NCBI GenBank assembly: GCA_907163345.1
Contig: CAJQUN010001135.1
Coordinates: forward strand, 1-64,000
From: Haberlea rhodopensis
Lineage: Eukaryota; Streptophyta; Magnoliopsida; Lamiales; Gesneriaceae
DNA length: 64,000 nucleotides
Direction: 5' to 3'
Under the pieces are notes generated by a model that saw nothing but the letters and a program-made list of their open reading frames with translations, was not told where the DNA came from and searched no databases. Of the stretch, positions 34,287 to 46,650 are shown in pieces; within the stretch, counting starts at the first letter, position 1; each line of letters opens with the position of its first letter. Made by a program: the position numbers and the translations under genes.

Positions 34287-35567
34287 TTTTGGGTTGCTTG
34301 CAGTTCGGGAAAAATAATGGAACTAAAGATGTTTTCTTATTCCTCACAAAAGCCAAAAAGGGTCATGAAAACAACATGTTATCGTGAATTTTATAAAAAA
34401 CATGAGTTTCAATATTTTCTATTTATGCTGTGAATCCACTAGTAGGTGACAGAGCAAACAACATGAAGACTCTGCAATTTCATATTTTTAGTAAAGTGAA
34501 ACAAGAAAAGCCTCCAAGTAGACAACCCCACCATCACATTATTTTCACCTTTCCCAAATGGCCCATATCAAAATCTTGAAAATGAAGGGAAATAGAAAGC
34601 AATAACCTTCCCTTCCCCACAACTTGAGTAGTAAAATGTACTTTTTATATTATCTTGATCGAAACCAACAAAACCAAACATACAAATTCAGCCCAAAATC
34701 TATGAAAAAATCAGCAATCTTTCTGCTGGAACATGACAAATTAAGTGAAAGCGCACACAACAGACTGGAGGGAAAGCAAGTTCTACAAAGAGTAGAGAGT
34801 AATTTCAAGAACTCGTTATCAAAACTCAACAATGACTAATATACCTAAAAAAAATTTAATCCGAACGCACTAAAACCAAAAAAGTGGCGAAAGAAAGAAT
34901 AAAAAAGCTGCGCAAAAGCTTGCAGGAAGGAAAAGAAGGAAAGGAGCTTTCCTATGACTAAAGAACACGCAGGTGGTGAAAGAAGGGATTGTACAATGTT
35001 TATCGGTAATAACAGCTTTCATTGATGGTCAGCATCAGATGTTTTGGGCGGAGAGAGAGAGAGAGAGAGAGGAAAATGGTGTGGCACCATGTTTATGCAT
35101 AGTGAAAGCTTCACGAGAAATGAGCAGTCTTGAATCAATGACACTGTTTCTGTCCGACTGTTGCAAGCGTGCCTCTATTATAATTTGGTGGACCATATGT
35201 TCTAGGGAAAATTAGTAACAAATATATCTACACCTAATTTCGATTTTGGATTTAGTACTCTCTAAGATTTTAAAAAGAATTCTCCTTAATTTAAAATAAA
35301 TTTGTTATTTACTCCCTCTCTTTTTTTTAAGACCTTAATACCCTTGCTATAAAAATTTGCCTAAAATCATATCATGCACATCATGCTCCCATAACATTTT
35401 AACAAACTGATATATATATTTTTGACCAAACTACAGTCGGGTATCCCAACAGATTTTACAATGGCTCATCACCATCAACTCACAATCGCAACTGATGGTT
35501 CTGCAATGGGGCCTTCAACAGTAGGCATCATAGCCCTAATTCATTTCCTACCTTAGGGCGTAGAGTA
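34287..35567 (-). promoter_or_regulatory. Upstream region of the PXC3-like gene with (GA)n tract
   Basis: No supported gene. The first few hundred bases upstream of 34286 would contain the 5' UTR and promoter. A (GA)10 microsatellite lies at 35051-35071, reading (TC)n on the gene strand. The last 150 bp before 35568 look different in composition and may belong to another element. Confidence 0.4.
35051..35071. repeat. Microsatellite (GA)10
   Basis: Uninterrupted GA dinucleotides. Confidence 0.95.
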
Positions 35568-37675
35568 TGTGATATCCGAAAATTAATTGTGGTAATGATA
35601 ATAATTACCGAATTGAGATTTTAGGGGATTATTATTCCGGTGTTGGAATTGTTGGATTCAAGGTTCGAGATTGATTCTCATTGACTTGTTGAACCTTGTA
35701 ATCGTATTGATAGTGGGGTTTGGAGTCTGTGGAGCTTTGATTTGAGGTTTGTGATGCAATTGACTGAGTGAGTGAGTGATAATCATTGAACATGCATGGT
35801 TATTTAAGAGTTTTGGTGCGAGTATTTGAAACTCGGGTTTTTAGAGCCTTGGTATATATATACCAAGTGGACTCGGTGTTCAACTATTCTCCATTTCACC
35901 GTCTCTCTCTTCTCCCCCACCTCTCCCCCTCATTCCCCTCTTTCTCCCATGGAGAAAAATCGAGCAAGGCTCGATTTTGGAGCGAAATCTCTCGAAGATA
36001 GTTGGTAATACTCTACCCATCTCTTTTATCTTCGTTTTGATAGTAATTTTGTAGAGTTTGGTCATGTATAGAGATGTGATTGAGTTTTAGGTTTTTAGAG
36101 ATTTTTTGGTTGTTGTGTTATGTTGAGTATTTTATGTTTATATTAAGGATTTGTGGAGTATTGGGTGTTAGGATTGTTGTTTTGGGAGTTTTTGCTTGAA
36201 AAATGCCATTTTTTGGCTATTACAGAGCTCGCTGCTCGATCGGCAGGATGGCGCCGATCGATCGCACGTCGTTGGGCAAAAAAATGGAAGGTGATGACCA
36301 GTTCTGGCGATCGATCGCGCAAAGCGACCCATTGATCGCGGGCATCTGGCGATCGATCGCGCTCGAGCGAAGTTCAATGTGAAATTTTTGGTGGCTCTCG
36401 AGCGAATAAAGATCTTGGCCGATCGATCGCGAGGCCAAGTGTTGTGAAATTTTTTTAGTTTGTCGTGGAATCGAGGCATGCCTTGCCCGAGTCTTTTATG
36501 TGTTTAATCATCATGATTTGATGATGTATATGGAGGTTGAGTATGTGCTTAAGTATGCAATTGTGTGCACGCGATTGATTATGAATTATGATATTTATGT
36601 AGCGCATAATTCACCAGGTCTCAGGACAAAGGCAATGATTGGCTCTTGCTATTGGATTATAATGTACGTGTGACATACGAGTATAGTTAAATATATTATG
36701 GTCATGATTAATGCATAATATATTATTATTGCAATAAATTGATATGTGTTATGAATTATGGTGATATCGTTGTTGAGCGAGCAATGAGTGTGATGTTGCC
36801 GCTGTCGAGAGAGCAATGGTTATTGTGCCGCCGTTGTTGAACATGCGATAGGTTAGATTGACGCCGCTGCTGAGCGAGCGATGTGATACGATGAGTTATA
36901 ATTATAAAATTGCTAATTGAGATGTATTAGAATATTGTAAATCATTATTGACTTAGCCTTGATTGTTTATGGAACTGGCGGTTTTGAATATGAGTATAGC
37001 GAATCATTGAAATGATTTAACGGATTTTGGAGTTTGATGATCTTGGTTGTTGTGAGAACATTAACAACATGGGAGATCTCATACGATCATGGTACATACA
37101 TGGAGTATTTTCTAAATGTGCAGCTTTATATTCTATAAATTATGAGTTGTGAGATTGATGATATTGTTATTTGTGCTATTGGTATGCTCACCCCGTGTGG
37201 GGGTTGTTTATGTTGAAACATGTAGAACATGTACAATATTGGCTCTGAAAATGAGTCTGAACTGTTGAATGGGAATGCTCCCCGGACTGAGGTATCAATG
37301 TTGGTATTGGTAATGAGACTAGTGCATGTAGATATATATTCATTTATTAAGAGCTCGTGTGTGAGCATTTTGAATATGTGTATATGGCATGTATAAAATT
37401 GAGACTTCTCTTTTCAATTACGTATTGCCTGCAGTTATTTGAGAATATAATTGCATGATGAATTGATAATATGATTGGTGCATTGTGAAGTGTATACTTT
37501 TTGTTAGTTAAGTAGGGTTGGGAATTGGACATTAAGAGAATTTATGTCGAAAATTTTATAGACAGCATGTCATTGTTATTGAAACATGTAATGAGAATTC
37601 ACAAATGCTATGAATGTATGCACTAATATAGATGATAATGCACTAACCACGAGATTCGGACGTGGGGTCCTTACA
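35568..37675 (+). mobile_element. Solo LTR, 2108 bp, TSD GAGTA
   Basis: Starts TGTGATATCCG and ends GGTCCTTACA. GAGTA is duplicated at 35563-35567 and 37676-37680. There is no internal coding domain, so it is a solo LTR left by recombination between two LTRs, most likely of a gypsy element. A TATA-like TATATATACC lies near 35852 ahead of a C/T-rich leader. Positions 36230-36435 hold several GCGATCGATCGC-like palindromes. Positions 36765-36895 hold three GAGCGAGCAATG-type repeats. The truncated LTR at 26395-27506 is related. Confidence 0.9.
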
Positions 37676-37699
37676 GAGTATAACCAGATATAAAAAGAT

Positions 37700-40470
37700 T
37701 TTAAAGAAATCTGAGAGATAGATAGAATCATGGGAATAGCCTTCGTTTTATTCTGGAAATATTTATAATATTTATTACATTAACACATCTCCTTCTGGGA
37801 GGAGATTAACTTGTTTAGCCTCCCATATAATGAGGCTGGACTCGCAACACATTAACAAACTGAATTGAAAACTGAAATATTACAGAAAGATAAAAGAAAT
37901 TATTACCAAGCTATGAAAGTTGATAAGTTTACAACTTGGATACTACAATATTTATTAGTGAGAAAACTATGAAGAATTTTTATGTCCTTAGCTTCCTCAA
38001 TGCCTAGCCTTATATAGGCATGAATTCGGACTTCAAATGCGGACTCCAAACTCTTGTTCAATGTTAAGTGCGCCCGCGAGTGCGCCATTATCTCGTGCTC
38101 TAGCATCTTTGTCTGAGTGCCAACTTTCTCGTGAGTGCCGACGCTTTTTGTCTTAGTGCGCCATAACTTTTCTCGTGAGTGGTCCATTATTTTGTCTGAG
38201 TGCTGTTAATGGTCCACGCATTTTTCCTTCGTCAGAGAATCTTTATTTATTGGTTTTTGTGGTTCCCGAGCTTTAGGAAAATGTGCCCTCTTGTCAGCAT
38301 GTCTTTTGTCTTTTCCTCCTTCCTGTCGATCAGGCTTGGGTCGGAACCTTTTCAGAACTCTGGCTCTTTCTGTTCTGGGCACGCCTGGAAAACTCGATCT
38401 TTCCATCGGCACATGTGTGCCATGTTGCAGAACTTTCTATAAGTTTATTTGCTCGTCGGAATTTTGTTTTCCCAAAGAATTCTCCTATTTGTTTCGAAGA
38501 GTTCTTCGGCAAATCCTGTAGTAGTTCCTGTCATAAATTCAGCAGGAATGTTCCATTAGCTGAATCTTGGAAGAATTTGAGTGGAAATTTGACTTTATCC
38601 ATCTCGGTTAGACAAACTCAAAGTCATCATGCTCGTCTAGTTGAAGCTTTGTTTTCTGTTATTGCTCCAACTAATATTGATATTTTTCAAGGCGTTACTG
38701 ATTGGTCGTCCGAGCTTGATGAAATGAAAAGCTTCCATTAAGCATTTCTTTGATGGTTCAGGAGCTACACTGATAAAATATAACTCCAGTACTGCCAGCT
38801 TCTCTAATCCATTTGGATAATTTGGAGATTTCAGAGAAGGCTGGTGCAACAGTATAAACCGAAGCAAGAGCTCCAAAATTATACCATTCTTGTACATCGT
38901 TTGGATGGCTGCCTGGTTTCATCCAAACCCTTGGGTATTTTTCAGAGATATCAAGTATTTTTCTGGGTTGATAGCCCGTCTGGTTATTAGTTTCTCCTAA
39001 GTGCGTTGGAAATCCTGCATAGGAAAAGTAACTAAATCCTCGTTAATTTGAACCCTAGAAGTGCCTATCTGTGGCCTAAGGTTCAACTCTCCATCTTTTA
39101 CCTCAAATGTGCTGGATTGACTTGAAGGTTCAGATATTGATGACTAACACCTAGTATTATCTATTTTAAAGATAAATTTCTTTGCAAGTAAAAATAGTGG
39201 CCATTTTTGAAATAACTGATAGCTTTGCTGCTGTAAAATAGACTACTGCAATATCTGCATATAACTTATCCATCTGGTGTGGCTTTCATAAGAACTGCAG
39301 CAGCCCACCAATGATCATCGATATCTGTGTATAATATAAGTTCATCCTCTTTTGGGATTGCGAGCTTTGGTAGTTGCCTGCAAACTTCTTTAAGATGTTT
39401 GACAGCTTGCCTGTAATCTTCATCCCACTCGAACTTAACATCTTTCTTGAGTAGTGGACTGAACACCTTCATGTCGCTTGCTAGGTTGTTGATGAACATT
39501 CCAGTAAAATTAACAACTCCCATAAAACTCTGAAGTTGCTTTAAATCCTTGAGATCATCCGGATATCCTTGCACTTTTTCAACAATATGATTCTGCAAAA
39601 TGATTTCATATTCGTCGATCTCAATTCCAAGGAACTCGATCTGTCTTGTGGCAATCACTGCCTTCCTTTCGGAGAGCACTAATCATTCCTTGTAACAAAC
39701 ATCTGAAAAGATTTCCAAATATTTAAGATGCTCTTTCATGTTTCTTGACACAATGAGGATGTCGTCAATATACACGAACATGAGGCTGAAGTAATCCTTG
39801 AAAAGATTATACATCTTCCTTTGATATATATGGGGGGCATTTGCCATTGGCATAACATTCCAGATATAGTGTCCATGGGTGTGGAGAATGCTGTGAAATT
39901 TCTGCTAGCTTCCCCATCTTAATCTGGTAAAACCCAGACTTGCAATCGAACTTAGAAAACACTTTGACATTTTTGATACTATTTATCAAATGTTCTCTAT
40001 TTGGGATAAAAATATCCATCGAATTCCAAGATTCTGTTGACCCCTTTATAGTTGATCACCAATCTTGGCTTTCCTCGTTTAATTCCTCCATGATTCCGAA
40101 CAAGAATCGTGGACTACTATATGGAGAAACATCTGCTGAGATTAACTTGAGGTCAAGATGCTTCTTAAGTATAATCTTCATGTCCATCCGATCTTCCATG
40201 TTCATGGGGATTGGTTGAAATCTGACGAACTCATTTTTTTTTCCGGCTTTCATCTTCAAAGTAGCTTTGAGCTTATTCTTGTTCTAACGTGCCAGGGGAT
40301 CCTCGTTGTAGTTCCTCTGAATCTTTCTTTTTACATCATCTAGAGTAGTCTGCTCTTCGATGGTAGCATCAGGTTGTGGAACCTTGTTTTGTAATGCCTT
40401 CTTCAGGAATAACAAGGTTTCTGGGTCAACTTCTTCATCATCATGTTCTCTGAAAGACATAACACTTTTA
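37700..40470 (-). mobile_element. Endogenous pararetrovirus-like remnant (Caulimoviridae-type pol)
   Basis: Read on the - strand. A protease-RT linker lies at about 40460-40260. RT blocks follow at 40259-39807, including YSSPRF and FSKFDCKSGFYQIKM, which is characteristic of caulimovirid rather than Ty3 RT. The connecting region has RQIEFLGIEIDE and LQSFMGVVNFTGMFI, then an RNase H start with LYTDIDDHWWAA. Decayed downstream frames reach about 38200. A TATATAAGG box near 38010-38020 and a leader-like region to 37700 could be the viral promoter area. Many stops and frameshifts make it non-functional. Borders and virus genus are uncertain. Confidence 0.7.
39266..40259 (-). pseudogene. Pararetroviral reverse transcriptase/RNase H, broken
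   Basis: Three separate frames (40259-40056, 40019-39807, 39679-39266) carry consecutive RT segments interrupted by frameshifts and stops. The catalytic Y/F-x-DD segment around 39760-39780 survives only as an out-of-frame stretch. In family members this polyprotein part reverse-transcribes the viral RNA in the cytoplasm. Here it is fossil sequence. Confidence 0.75.
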
Positions 40471-40479
40471 CATAACTTG

Positions 40480-41880
40480 ATTACCTTAATTAAATGGAAT
40501 TGAATGTAATAATTAAGGAGTAACCATTAATAAGCATCGTTTTGGCATTGGACTCGATTTTTGGATAAATCGAATGTGATTGAATATTGTGACGGAACCA
40601 TAATTATTGAATTGATAAAGGGTGGAGATGAATCACGCAACGTATGATGGTAAGTAGGAATTAAATTGAGAAGTAATTGTTGAAGTTGAGCTATAATTAT
40701 TGAAATTGTGGATAAATAATTATTGGGTAAAATTTGTAATGTGAATTAAACTTGAAGGACTAATGGCAAAATGATAATAATAAAACTATCATCCTCTTCA
40801 CACATTACACAAAAAACACACACAAAATTCCTACACTTTTCTAAAACCCTTTTCTTCCCCTTTCTCCCAAATTACTTGTGAAGTTTGGATCAAATGTTGA
40901 TCATGATAGAAATGGCTTACTTTGATTGTGTTGGGGTTAGTGTTCTGAAACCTTTTATGTGATGAATGTGGATTATTAGAAATTGGAGTTTTAATTTTGT
41001 TGGGAAATAAAATGGGTTTGTTGTTATAGTTGAGAAATAAGATGTCTTATGTTGTTTTCATTATGTTATTGTTGAATTATTGAAGGGATTGAGGTATTCT
41101 CTCCTCCATTAAAATTAATATTCAACATGTTATTTTAATATTTTCAAAATAAACATATGCTCTGATACTATTTTAAGGATATTTTCTCCAAGGCACTAAA
41201 TTAAACTCAAATTCAATATATAAGGTAAAATTGGTATTTTTTAGAAATTTTCTCTCTCCGGTGAGTAATTAGAAAATGAAACTTGAAACTATGTAGCAAT
41301 CTTTAAAGAATTTTGTAGTAGGGAGTAAGTCGAAATTCAACTTTAGGTTTAGGGATTTCTTTACAATTGTCTCTATGTTCTAAGTTTGGTCTATACTATG
41401 TCTAAGACACTGAATATATCGATAATTGGATGAGAATATTTTTATTTAAAAATTATTATCGCCCACAAGATACTTTATATAGATAGCAACTACTCAATCT
41501 GGAGAAGAATGGAGTTGATTTATAATAATAATAACAATTACAAAAATAATCGAGTTGGTTTAATAATGAATTGACAACATTCTATTAAAACTTTCTATAT
41601 TATATATTATTTAGTACATATAATTTTAAAATATTTTTTTTTTCAAAAAAAATATTTGTATCTGCTCAGAACTGTATACAACTTAGGATTCCCACCATGT
41701 GGACCATACTCTGTGTTTCTGCTCAATGAAATAATAATAAATCCAAAGCATATGAAGCTAGTTAACTCATAGTGTTGTTTTCTAATTTCAAATTGGTGGA
41801 AGAAGCTTAAAGACCTTGATGAAAACTTAAGTTTAATCATAAACAATAACATACAAAATAGTTGTCAATTGTATGACCGA
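40480..41880. other. AT-rich non-coding DNA
   Basis: No recognised gene or delimited element. Poly-A/T runs and a few short AT-rich frames only. Confidence 0.4.
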
Positions 41881-41895
41881 TCGTTTAACGTTTTA

Positions 41896-42060
41896 TAAAA
41901 AGCTCTTTTGGTAAAGCGGTAAGCGCTTGATCCTACAAGGTATCAGAGTCAAGATCGCGTTGTTTGATTCCCATGAGTTACAATGTAGTGCACTTATTTG
42001 AGGGTGATTATTGGAGTGCGATAAAATGTAAAAAACTTGTTTTATCTCGAAGAATGAGCG
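41896..42060 (+). mobile_element. tRNA-related SINE
   Basis: CTCTTTTGGTAAAGCGGTAAGCGCTTGATC contains an A-box-like GGTAAAGCGG (41907-41916). GTTGTTTGATTCCC (41960-41973) is B-box-like, at the usual spacing. A 3' body follows. The fragment at 44545-44640 is related. TSD not resolved. Confidence 0.6.
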
Positions 42061-42689
42061 ATCATAATATCTCGTCGCATGTTTGATTGTACATCAAATG
42101 TAAACGATATAAGATTATGCAATCAACTCTTCCAACATTTTTTGTTACTACTTTGCATAGTAGTTGGAGAAGCAAAATATATATCAAAACTTTTAAAATG
42201 AGATGAAGATCTTTTATTACTTTTTTTTTTTTGACAAAGCTACACATTGATTCTGAAATTTTATAGGAAAAAAACACTAATTCTACTATTTTCCCCCATT
42301 ACGTATCAAAAAGGTGAAATTGATGTTACTTTTTACCTAAGTTTGTTGAAATTTGCAATGAATCGAGCATGCTTCGACATATTACAACAATTGGGACCAT
42401 GTAATGTCTATTTGCTGTCGTAGAATTCTAATTCTTTTTCAATGTCTGGTTTCCCAAACACATATTCTCCTTTGATAGCCTGTTTTGATGAGTTAATGTT
42501 TAATGAATTCATGTAATATTATTTACTTACGATCCTGAAAACATTGTAAAAATGTTAGCCATCCCATCGTCATTCATACTAAAGTATGTTCACATTATGC
42601 ACACGAATTTCGACCATCAAGTCATGTTATAAAATACATTAATCTACCAAAATCTAAAAGAAATTATATTAAATTTTATTCTTGAACTT

Positions 42690-43230
42690 ATGTATTGTTG
42701 GGGTTGTTTGCCCAACAAGTTCTTACGTGCACTTGTGGGCGATTGTACGATCATTTATCATATATTGACTTAACAGTCTGGCTCATTGACACATATAGCA
42801 TGCAGCCCCTCATGTCTACATGTGGCTTAGTACGGGGTTTTGCGCTGCCATTATAAGTAAGTAAAGTTGTGTTTTTGTTACCATCTATATCTTTTAACCC
42901 AGTGATAAGAGCTCGATCTTTCAATTGGTATTATAGCAAGGTCATAGATTCGAGTCGCCCAATAAGCACTTTCTGAGGGGATTTTGGGGTTGTGTTTGCT
43001 CAGCAAATCCTTTTGTGCACTCGTAGGTGAAGGTATGGTCATATGTCATCTATTGACTTAACAGCATGGCTCATTGACACATATAAGGTGCAACCCATCA
43101 TGTCCCTTTGTCGCTTAGTAATTAGTATGTGGCTTTGCATTGTCACTATAAGAAAAAAAGTTATGTTCCTATTACTAGTTATAGCTTTTAGCCTAATAAT
43201 AATTGCTTGATCCTTCATGTATATAGTTTA
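42690..43230 (+). repeat. Two tandem copies of a SINE-like unit, about 290 bp
   Basis: The 42699-42987 and 42988-43230 segments share GTTGTTTGCYCARCAA, a GTGCACTYGTRGG block, ATTGACTTAACAG followed by TGGCTCATTGACACATATA, and GCTTAGTA words. The junction includes an A-box-like TTTTAACCCAGTGATAAGAGCTC and a B-box-like AGATTCGAGTCGCC (42950-42963). A third, degenerate copy is at 45490-45790. This fits head-to-tail SINE copies. Confidence 0.6.
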
Positions 43231-43838
43231 AAAAGTTTTAGACTATAAAAATATCAGTATTTTTAATTTTTGGTATACAAAAAAACAAATATTTGATTCT
43301 ACAATTTATATACTTTATATGCATGGGTGAATGTACTTGCTAGCTATCCCTTAAAAAATTATATTTTACCCCTGAAAATTGCATATTGCCCCTACTAAAA
43401 TTATATTTCGACCCCTCGAAAAATATTTGTTCCTTCTATTTTTTATGTTTATGTGTATATACTTTATTCTCCAATTTCAATATGCTATGAAATATTGGTT
43501 CGGAAGCACATTGTAATCACTTGTTTCAATCGAATTCATTTTTCAAGTTCTTAAAAATTCGTGATACATATCTGTAGTTCATGATACATGGCTTTTAAAA
43601 AAATTCATTATAGATTATCAGTTTAAATAACTTTCTTAACTAAGAACAATTAAATTTTAATTTGCATTTCCCTACTATATTTATCAATTTGTATCATATT
43701 AAATCAAAACCAATATTTGGTACATTATATTCTCAAAATCTACATCAAAATTCACTTAAATATATAGCTCCATAATAGACTATGCATAGCCTTGTGATCA
43801 GAAAAAAATAATCATTTCAATTTTCAAACACCCCTTTT

Positions 43839-43988
43839 CTGGAGTTGGTCTTGGCTACCATATGGGTAATGCTCTATGGGGTAGATTCATCCATTAGATG
43901 AGTATATTCTCATCCGTTGTTGATGTGAATATACACATCCAATAAACGTGACTATTGGGCACTACTTCATATGATAGCCAAGAATAAA
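43839..43988. mobile_element. Small MITE, 150 bp, with 8-bp TSD CCCCTTTT
   Basis: CCCCTTTT is at 43831-43838 and 43989-43996. Inside the ends, TTGGCTACCATATG (43851-43864) and CATATGATAGCCAA (43968-43981) are inverted. A further internal GATGAGTATATTCTCATC hairpin lies at 43897-43914. The TSD size suggests hAT or Mutator type. The terminal few bases are poorly matched. Confidence 0.65.
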
Positions 43989-44544
43989 CCCCTTTTGTAC
44001 GAAGCACAAGAAAATATAGGGGAAAAAGACAGACAGCATTTGTATCAATTTGTGCTTGATTGAAGAACCAAGTTTTGCTATGTAGGGAATATAGGTAAAT
44101 TCAAATTAACTCTTTCCCAGTGATGTTTCAATTTGGAGTTATTAGCTATCGATTGGAGCATCCCTAGGCAAGTTTAGGCCAGCACTTTATTCAAATATAT
44201 TATAGTATGGTAATAGTATAATGACCAAATATTCCGCAAGGTTTTATGATTTTACAAATACTTTGGATATACAACAATAACTAAATTTTTAATCTCAATA
44301 GATAATGATAGACTGTATAACCATAAAAAAAATCAAGTCCATTCGCACATATACATCAATCTTAAATCATTTGGATATAAGTTATATAAATGGATGTGTG
44401 TGTTGGTATCTATTAAGTACTCCATTCATCTAGTAAAACAAAGATTCAAAGTAATGATAAAATTATTGGCATGCAATAATTGTATTAGGTGAAAATATGT
44501 TTAAACTGTTATATGGATTATAAAACTTTAAATTGAAACGCTAC

Positions 44545-44640
44545 AACTTTAGTAATGTGGTAAGTGTTCGATCTTGTAATTGGTATTAAAACCAAGATTA
44601 TGTGTTCAAACACCATGAGTTATAAGTTATAAATACTAGA
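44545..44640 (+). mobile_element. SINE fragment related to 41896-42060
   Basis: GTAATGTGGTAAGTGTTCGATC and GTGTTCAAACACCATGAG align with the A-box and B-box regions of the 41896 copy. Confidence 0.45.
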
Positions 44641-45129
44641 AGGGAGATTCATGAGCAACAATAATTATTTTTAACGGGATAATAATCAAAATATTACCGT
44701 CTAAAATATTTGAATTTCTTCGTTGTCACTGTTTATAAGATTTGATAAAGCGTCAAGAGTTCGATTCTAAAAATATGTTGGTCGATTTGTTTATCAAACC
44801 AAAGAAATTGATCTTTAATTAGTGAAAGTGTGGTATAACACTAGAATCTAAAAGTTTCTATAGAAATAGACAACTTTTATTATACGCGTTAAGATAAAGG
44901 AAAACTAGGCCGAACTTCTTCCTGGTTTTAAGATTGCTTTTAACATAATCATGGCTTAGTTAAGACTATGTAGTAATTAAGGCTTGAAATTTGGAGGAAT
45001 CTGGGATTCTATTTATTTATTAATTTTATATATTAATTAATAACCCAAGAGGAAACTGGGAAATACAGGCTGCACTTTGTGCATCGCAATGATTGACATC
45101 ACTTTCGAAAATCAAAAGATCTCATCATT
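44641..45129. other. AT-rich spacer
   Basis: Nothing recognised. Confidence 0.4.
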
Positions 45130-45146
45130 TCATCACCCCTCTTCTT

Positions 45147-45412
45147 CTTTTTTTATTTACAAGGTATCCAGGCTTTCACCTGACTAGTTCTTGGGTGACG
45201 GAACCGACCCATCAACATCGTCATCAGGTAAACCGAGGGATGTGCCCGAGCTGACAGACATCTGTGGGAGAGGACCTACAAGCCACGACCACAGAGCACA
45301 ACCCCACAATATTTCAGCAGGGAATGCGCTCCACATGGGAATCGAACCTGGCGTCGAGGGGTTCCCCTACATCACCACAGACCTTACCAACTCGGCTATG
45401 CCCCTGGGGGCA
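45147..45412 (-). mobile_element. Complete tRNA-derived SINE with 17-bp TSD
   Basis: The - strand begins at 45412 with TGCCCCCAGGGGCATAGCC, the A box TAGCCGAGTTGG and the B box AGGTTCGATTCCC (45340-45352). It ends with an AT-rich tail at 45147-45160. TCATCACCCCTCTTCTT flanks it at 45130-45146 and 45413-45429. The SINE is recent enough to keep a perfect 17-bp duplication. Confidence 0.9.
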
Positions 45413-45489
45413 TCATCACCCCTCTTCTTGTTTCCTTTTGCTGATGTTTAAGTTATTGGTATTATTATTCTTCACTTATATATATACAT

Positions 45490-45790
45490 AATGGGAATTT
45501 TGTGCCCAATAATGATTCTGTGTATTTGTGGATGGAGGTACAATCATTTACCATTTAAGACGATCATTTACCGTTTAAGGCAAACGAGCTAGATATATTG
45601 GGACCCACATGGTACAATCTCTCATGTCCGACTATCGTTTAGTACGATTTTGCAATGTCATTATATAAAGAAATAAAGTTATGACTCAGCTGACAACTCT
45701 AGTTTTTGGTTCAATGATAAACGTTTGAAAATTAAAAGCTTGCTAGATTGTGGGGTTTGAAGGTTCTAGTCCATGAATTAATTGGAATCT
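45490..45790 (+). repeat. Degenerate third copy of the 42.7-kb SINE-like unit
   Basis: Shares TTTTGTGCCCAA, the TACAATCATTTACCATTTA block, CTCATGTC, CGTTTAGTACG and the GGTTCAATGATAA A-box-like region with the units at 42690-43230. Confidence 0.45.
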
Positions 45791-46437
45791 CCCCATATTT
45801 ATATTTCACTGGTTAGCTGCAACTCGTAACCGAAATCGAACTAAACCGAACAAATTAATTTGAAAATAGAAAACCAAACCGTGATTTTTTCCCTTGAAAT
45901 AATGATACTTTATCCCTAAACTATGTCGTCTTTCCTTCGTGGACTACGCATAAGAGATGCAAAATTATATATTTTTTATCATAGTAAAGAAAAAATAAAC
46001 ACTTGATCAAAACAATAATGAGGAATATGGTGGATTAATTCCTATATTATTTTTTTCTTTATACATGTTATTTGTATCCAATTGATTCTTAGACAACTCC
46101 AAAGTCACCACATTAATGAATGTATCGACTAAAAACACAAGTTTTTAGTATACAATACGGAATATACGTGTGAGTGCCCAGTTTCGACCCACTTATAGAG
46201 CTATTTAATATTATTGATATATTGGTTAGTATTTAATTTATATATTTTTATTTAAAAAAAATGTTATGTTTAATATTTAGTTGATGTATAAAGGAATGGT
46301 GCATACGATACATACCACGGAGTTCCATCACCCATAAATGATTAAACATACTCCAACTAATTTATGGCCCATCTCTAACATCTCAAATGAGTAAAGCTTG
46401 CAAGTACCAATATAATCCCCTGTTGTTGTCTGTACTT
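45791..46437. other. AT-rich spacer
   Basis: No gene or delimited element recognised. Confidence 0.4.
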
Positions 46438-46650
46438 TTTTTTTTTTTGAAAGATAAATTATATTAATAAAATCAGGTACAACGAAAAGTGAGCCACAAT
46501 TGGCCAATACACGATAATACAACCAAAACAGCGGCAAGAACAATCGTTTAGCTTTGACACTGTACACATATAATAAGGTGTTGGTGAAAATGTGAGATGG
46601 TAACAAAAGTTCCCTTAGCAGCACAAGACGGTTGTTGTCTCTACTTACAA
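46438..46650 (-). mobile_element. Probable L1-type LINE 3' end
   Basis: On the - strand, GATTTTATTAATATAATTTATC followed by CTTTCAAAAAAAAAA (tail at 46438-46449) resembles plant L1 LINE 3' ends. The upstream part has no secure domain. Confidence 0.4.

Noticed and set aside
35786..36065. Frames near the LTR TATA box
   Set aside because: They lie in the C/T-rich leader of the solo LTR and have no homology.
36168..36479. Frames of 60-103 aa in the GATCGATCGC region
   Set aside because: They come from the palindromic motif array in a solo LTR and have no similarity to proteins.
38200..38741. Overlapping + strand frames, up to 152 aa
   Set aside because: The opposite strand fits the pararetrovirus remnant better, and the + frames show no domain.
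41905..41975. Possible tRNA gene
   Set aside because: A and B boxes are present but the sequence does not fold into a full cloverleaf with an acceptor stem; a SINE head is more likely.
45191..45451. 86-aa frame on the + strand
   Set aside because: It lies antisense to a SINE with clear pol III boxes and TSDs, so it is a chance frame.
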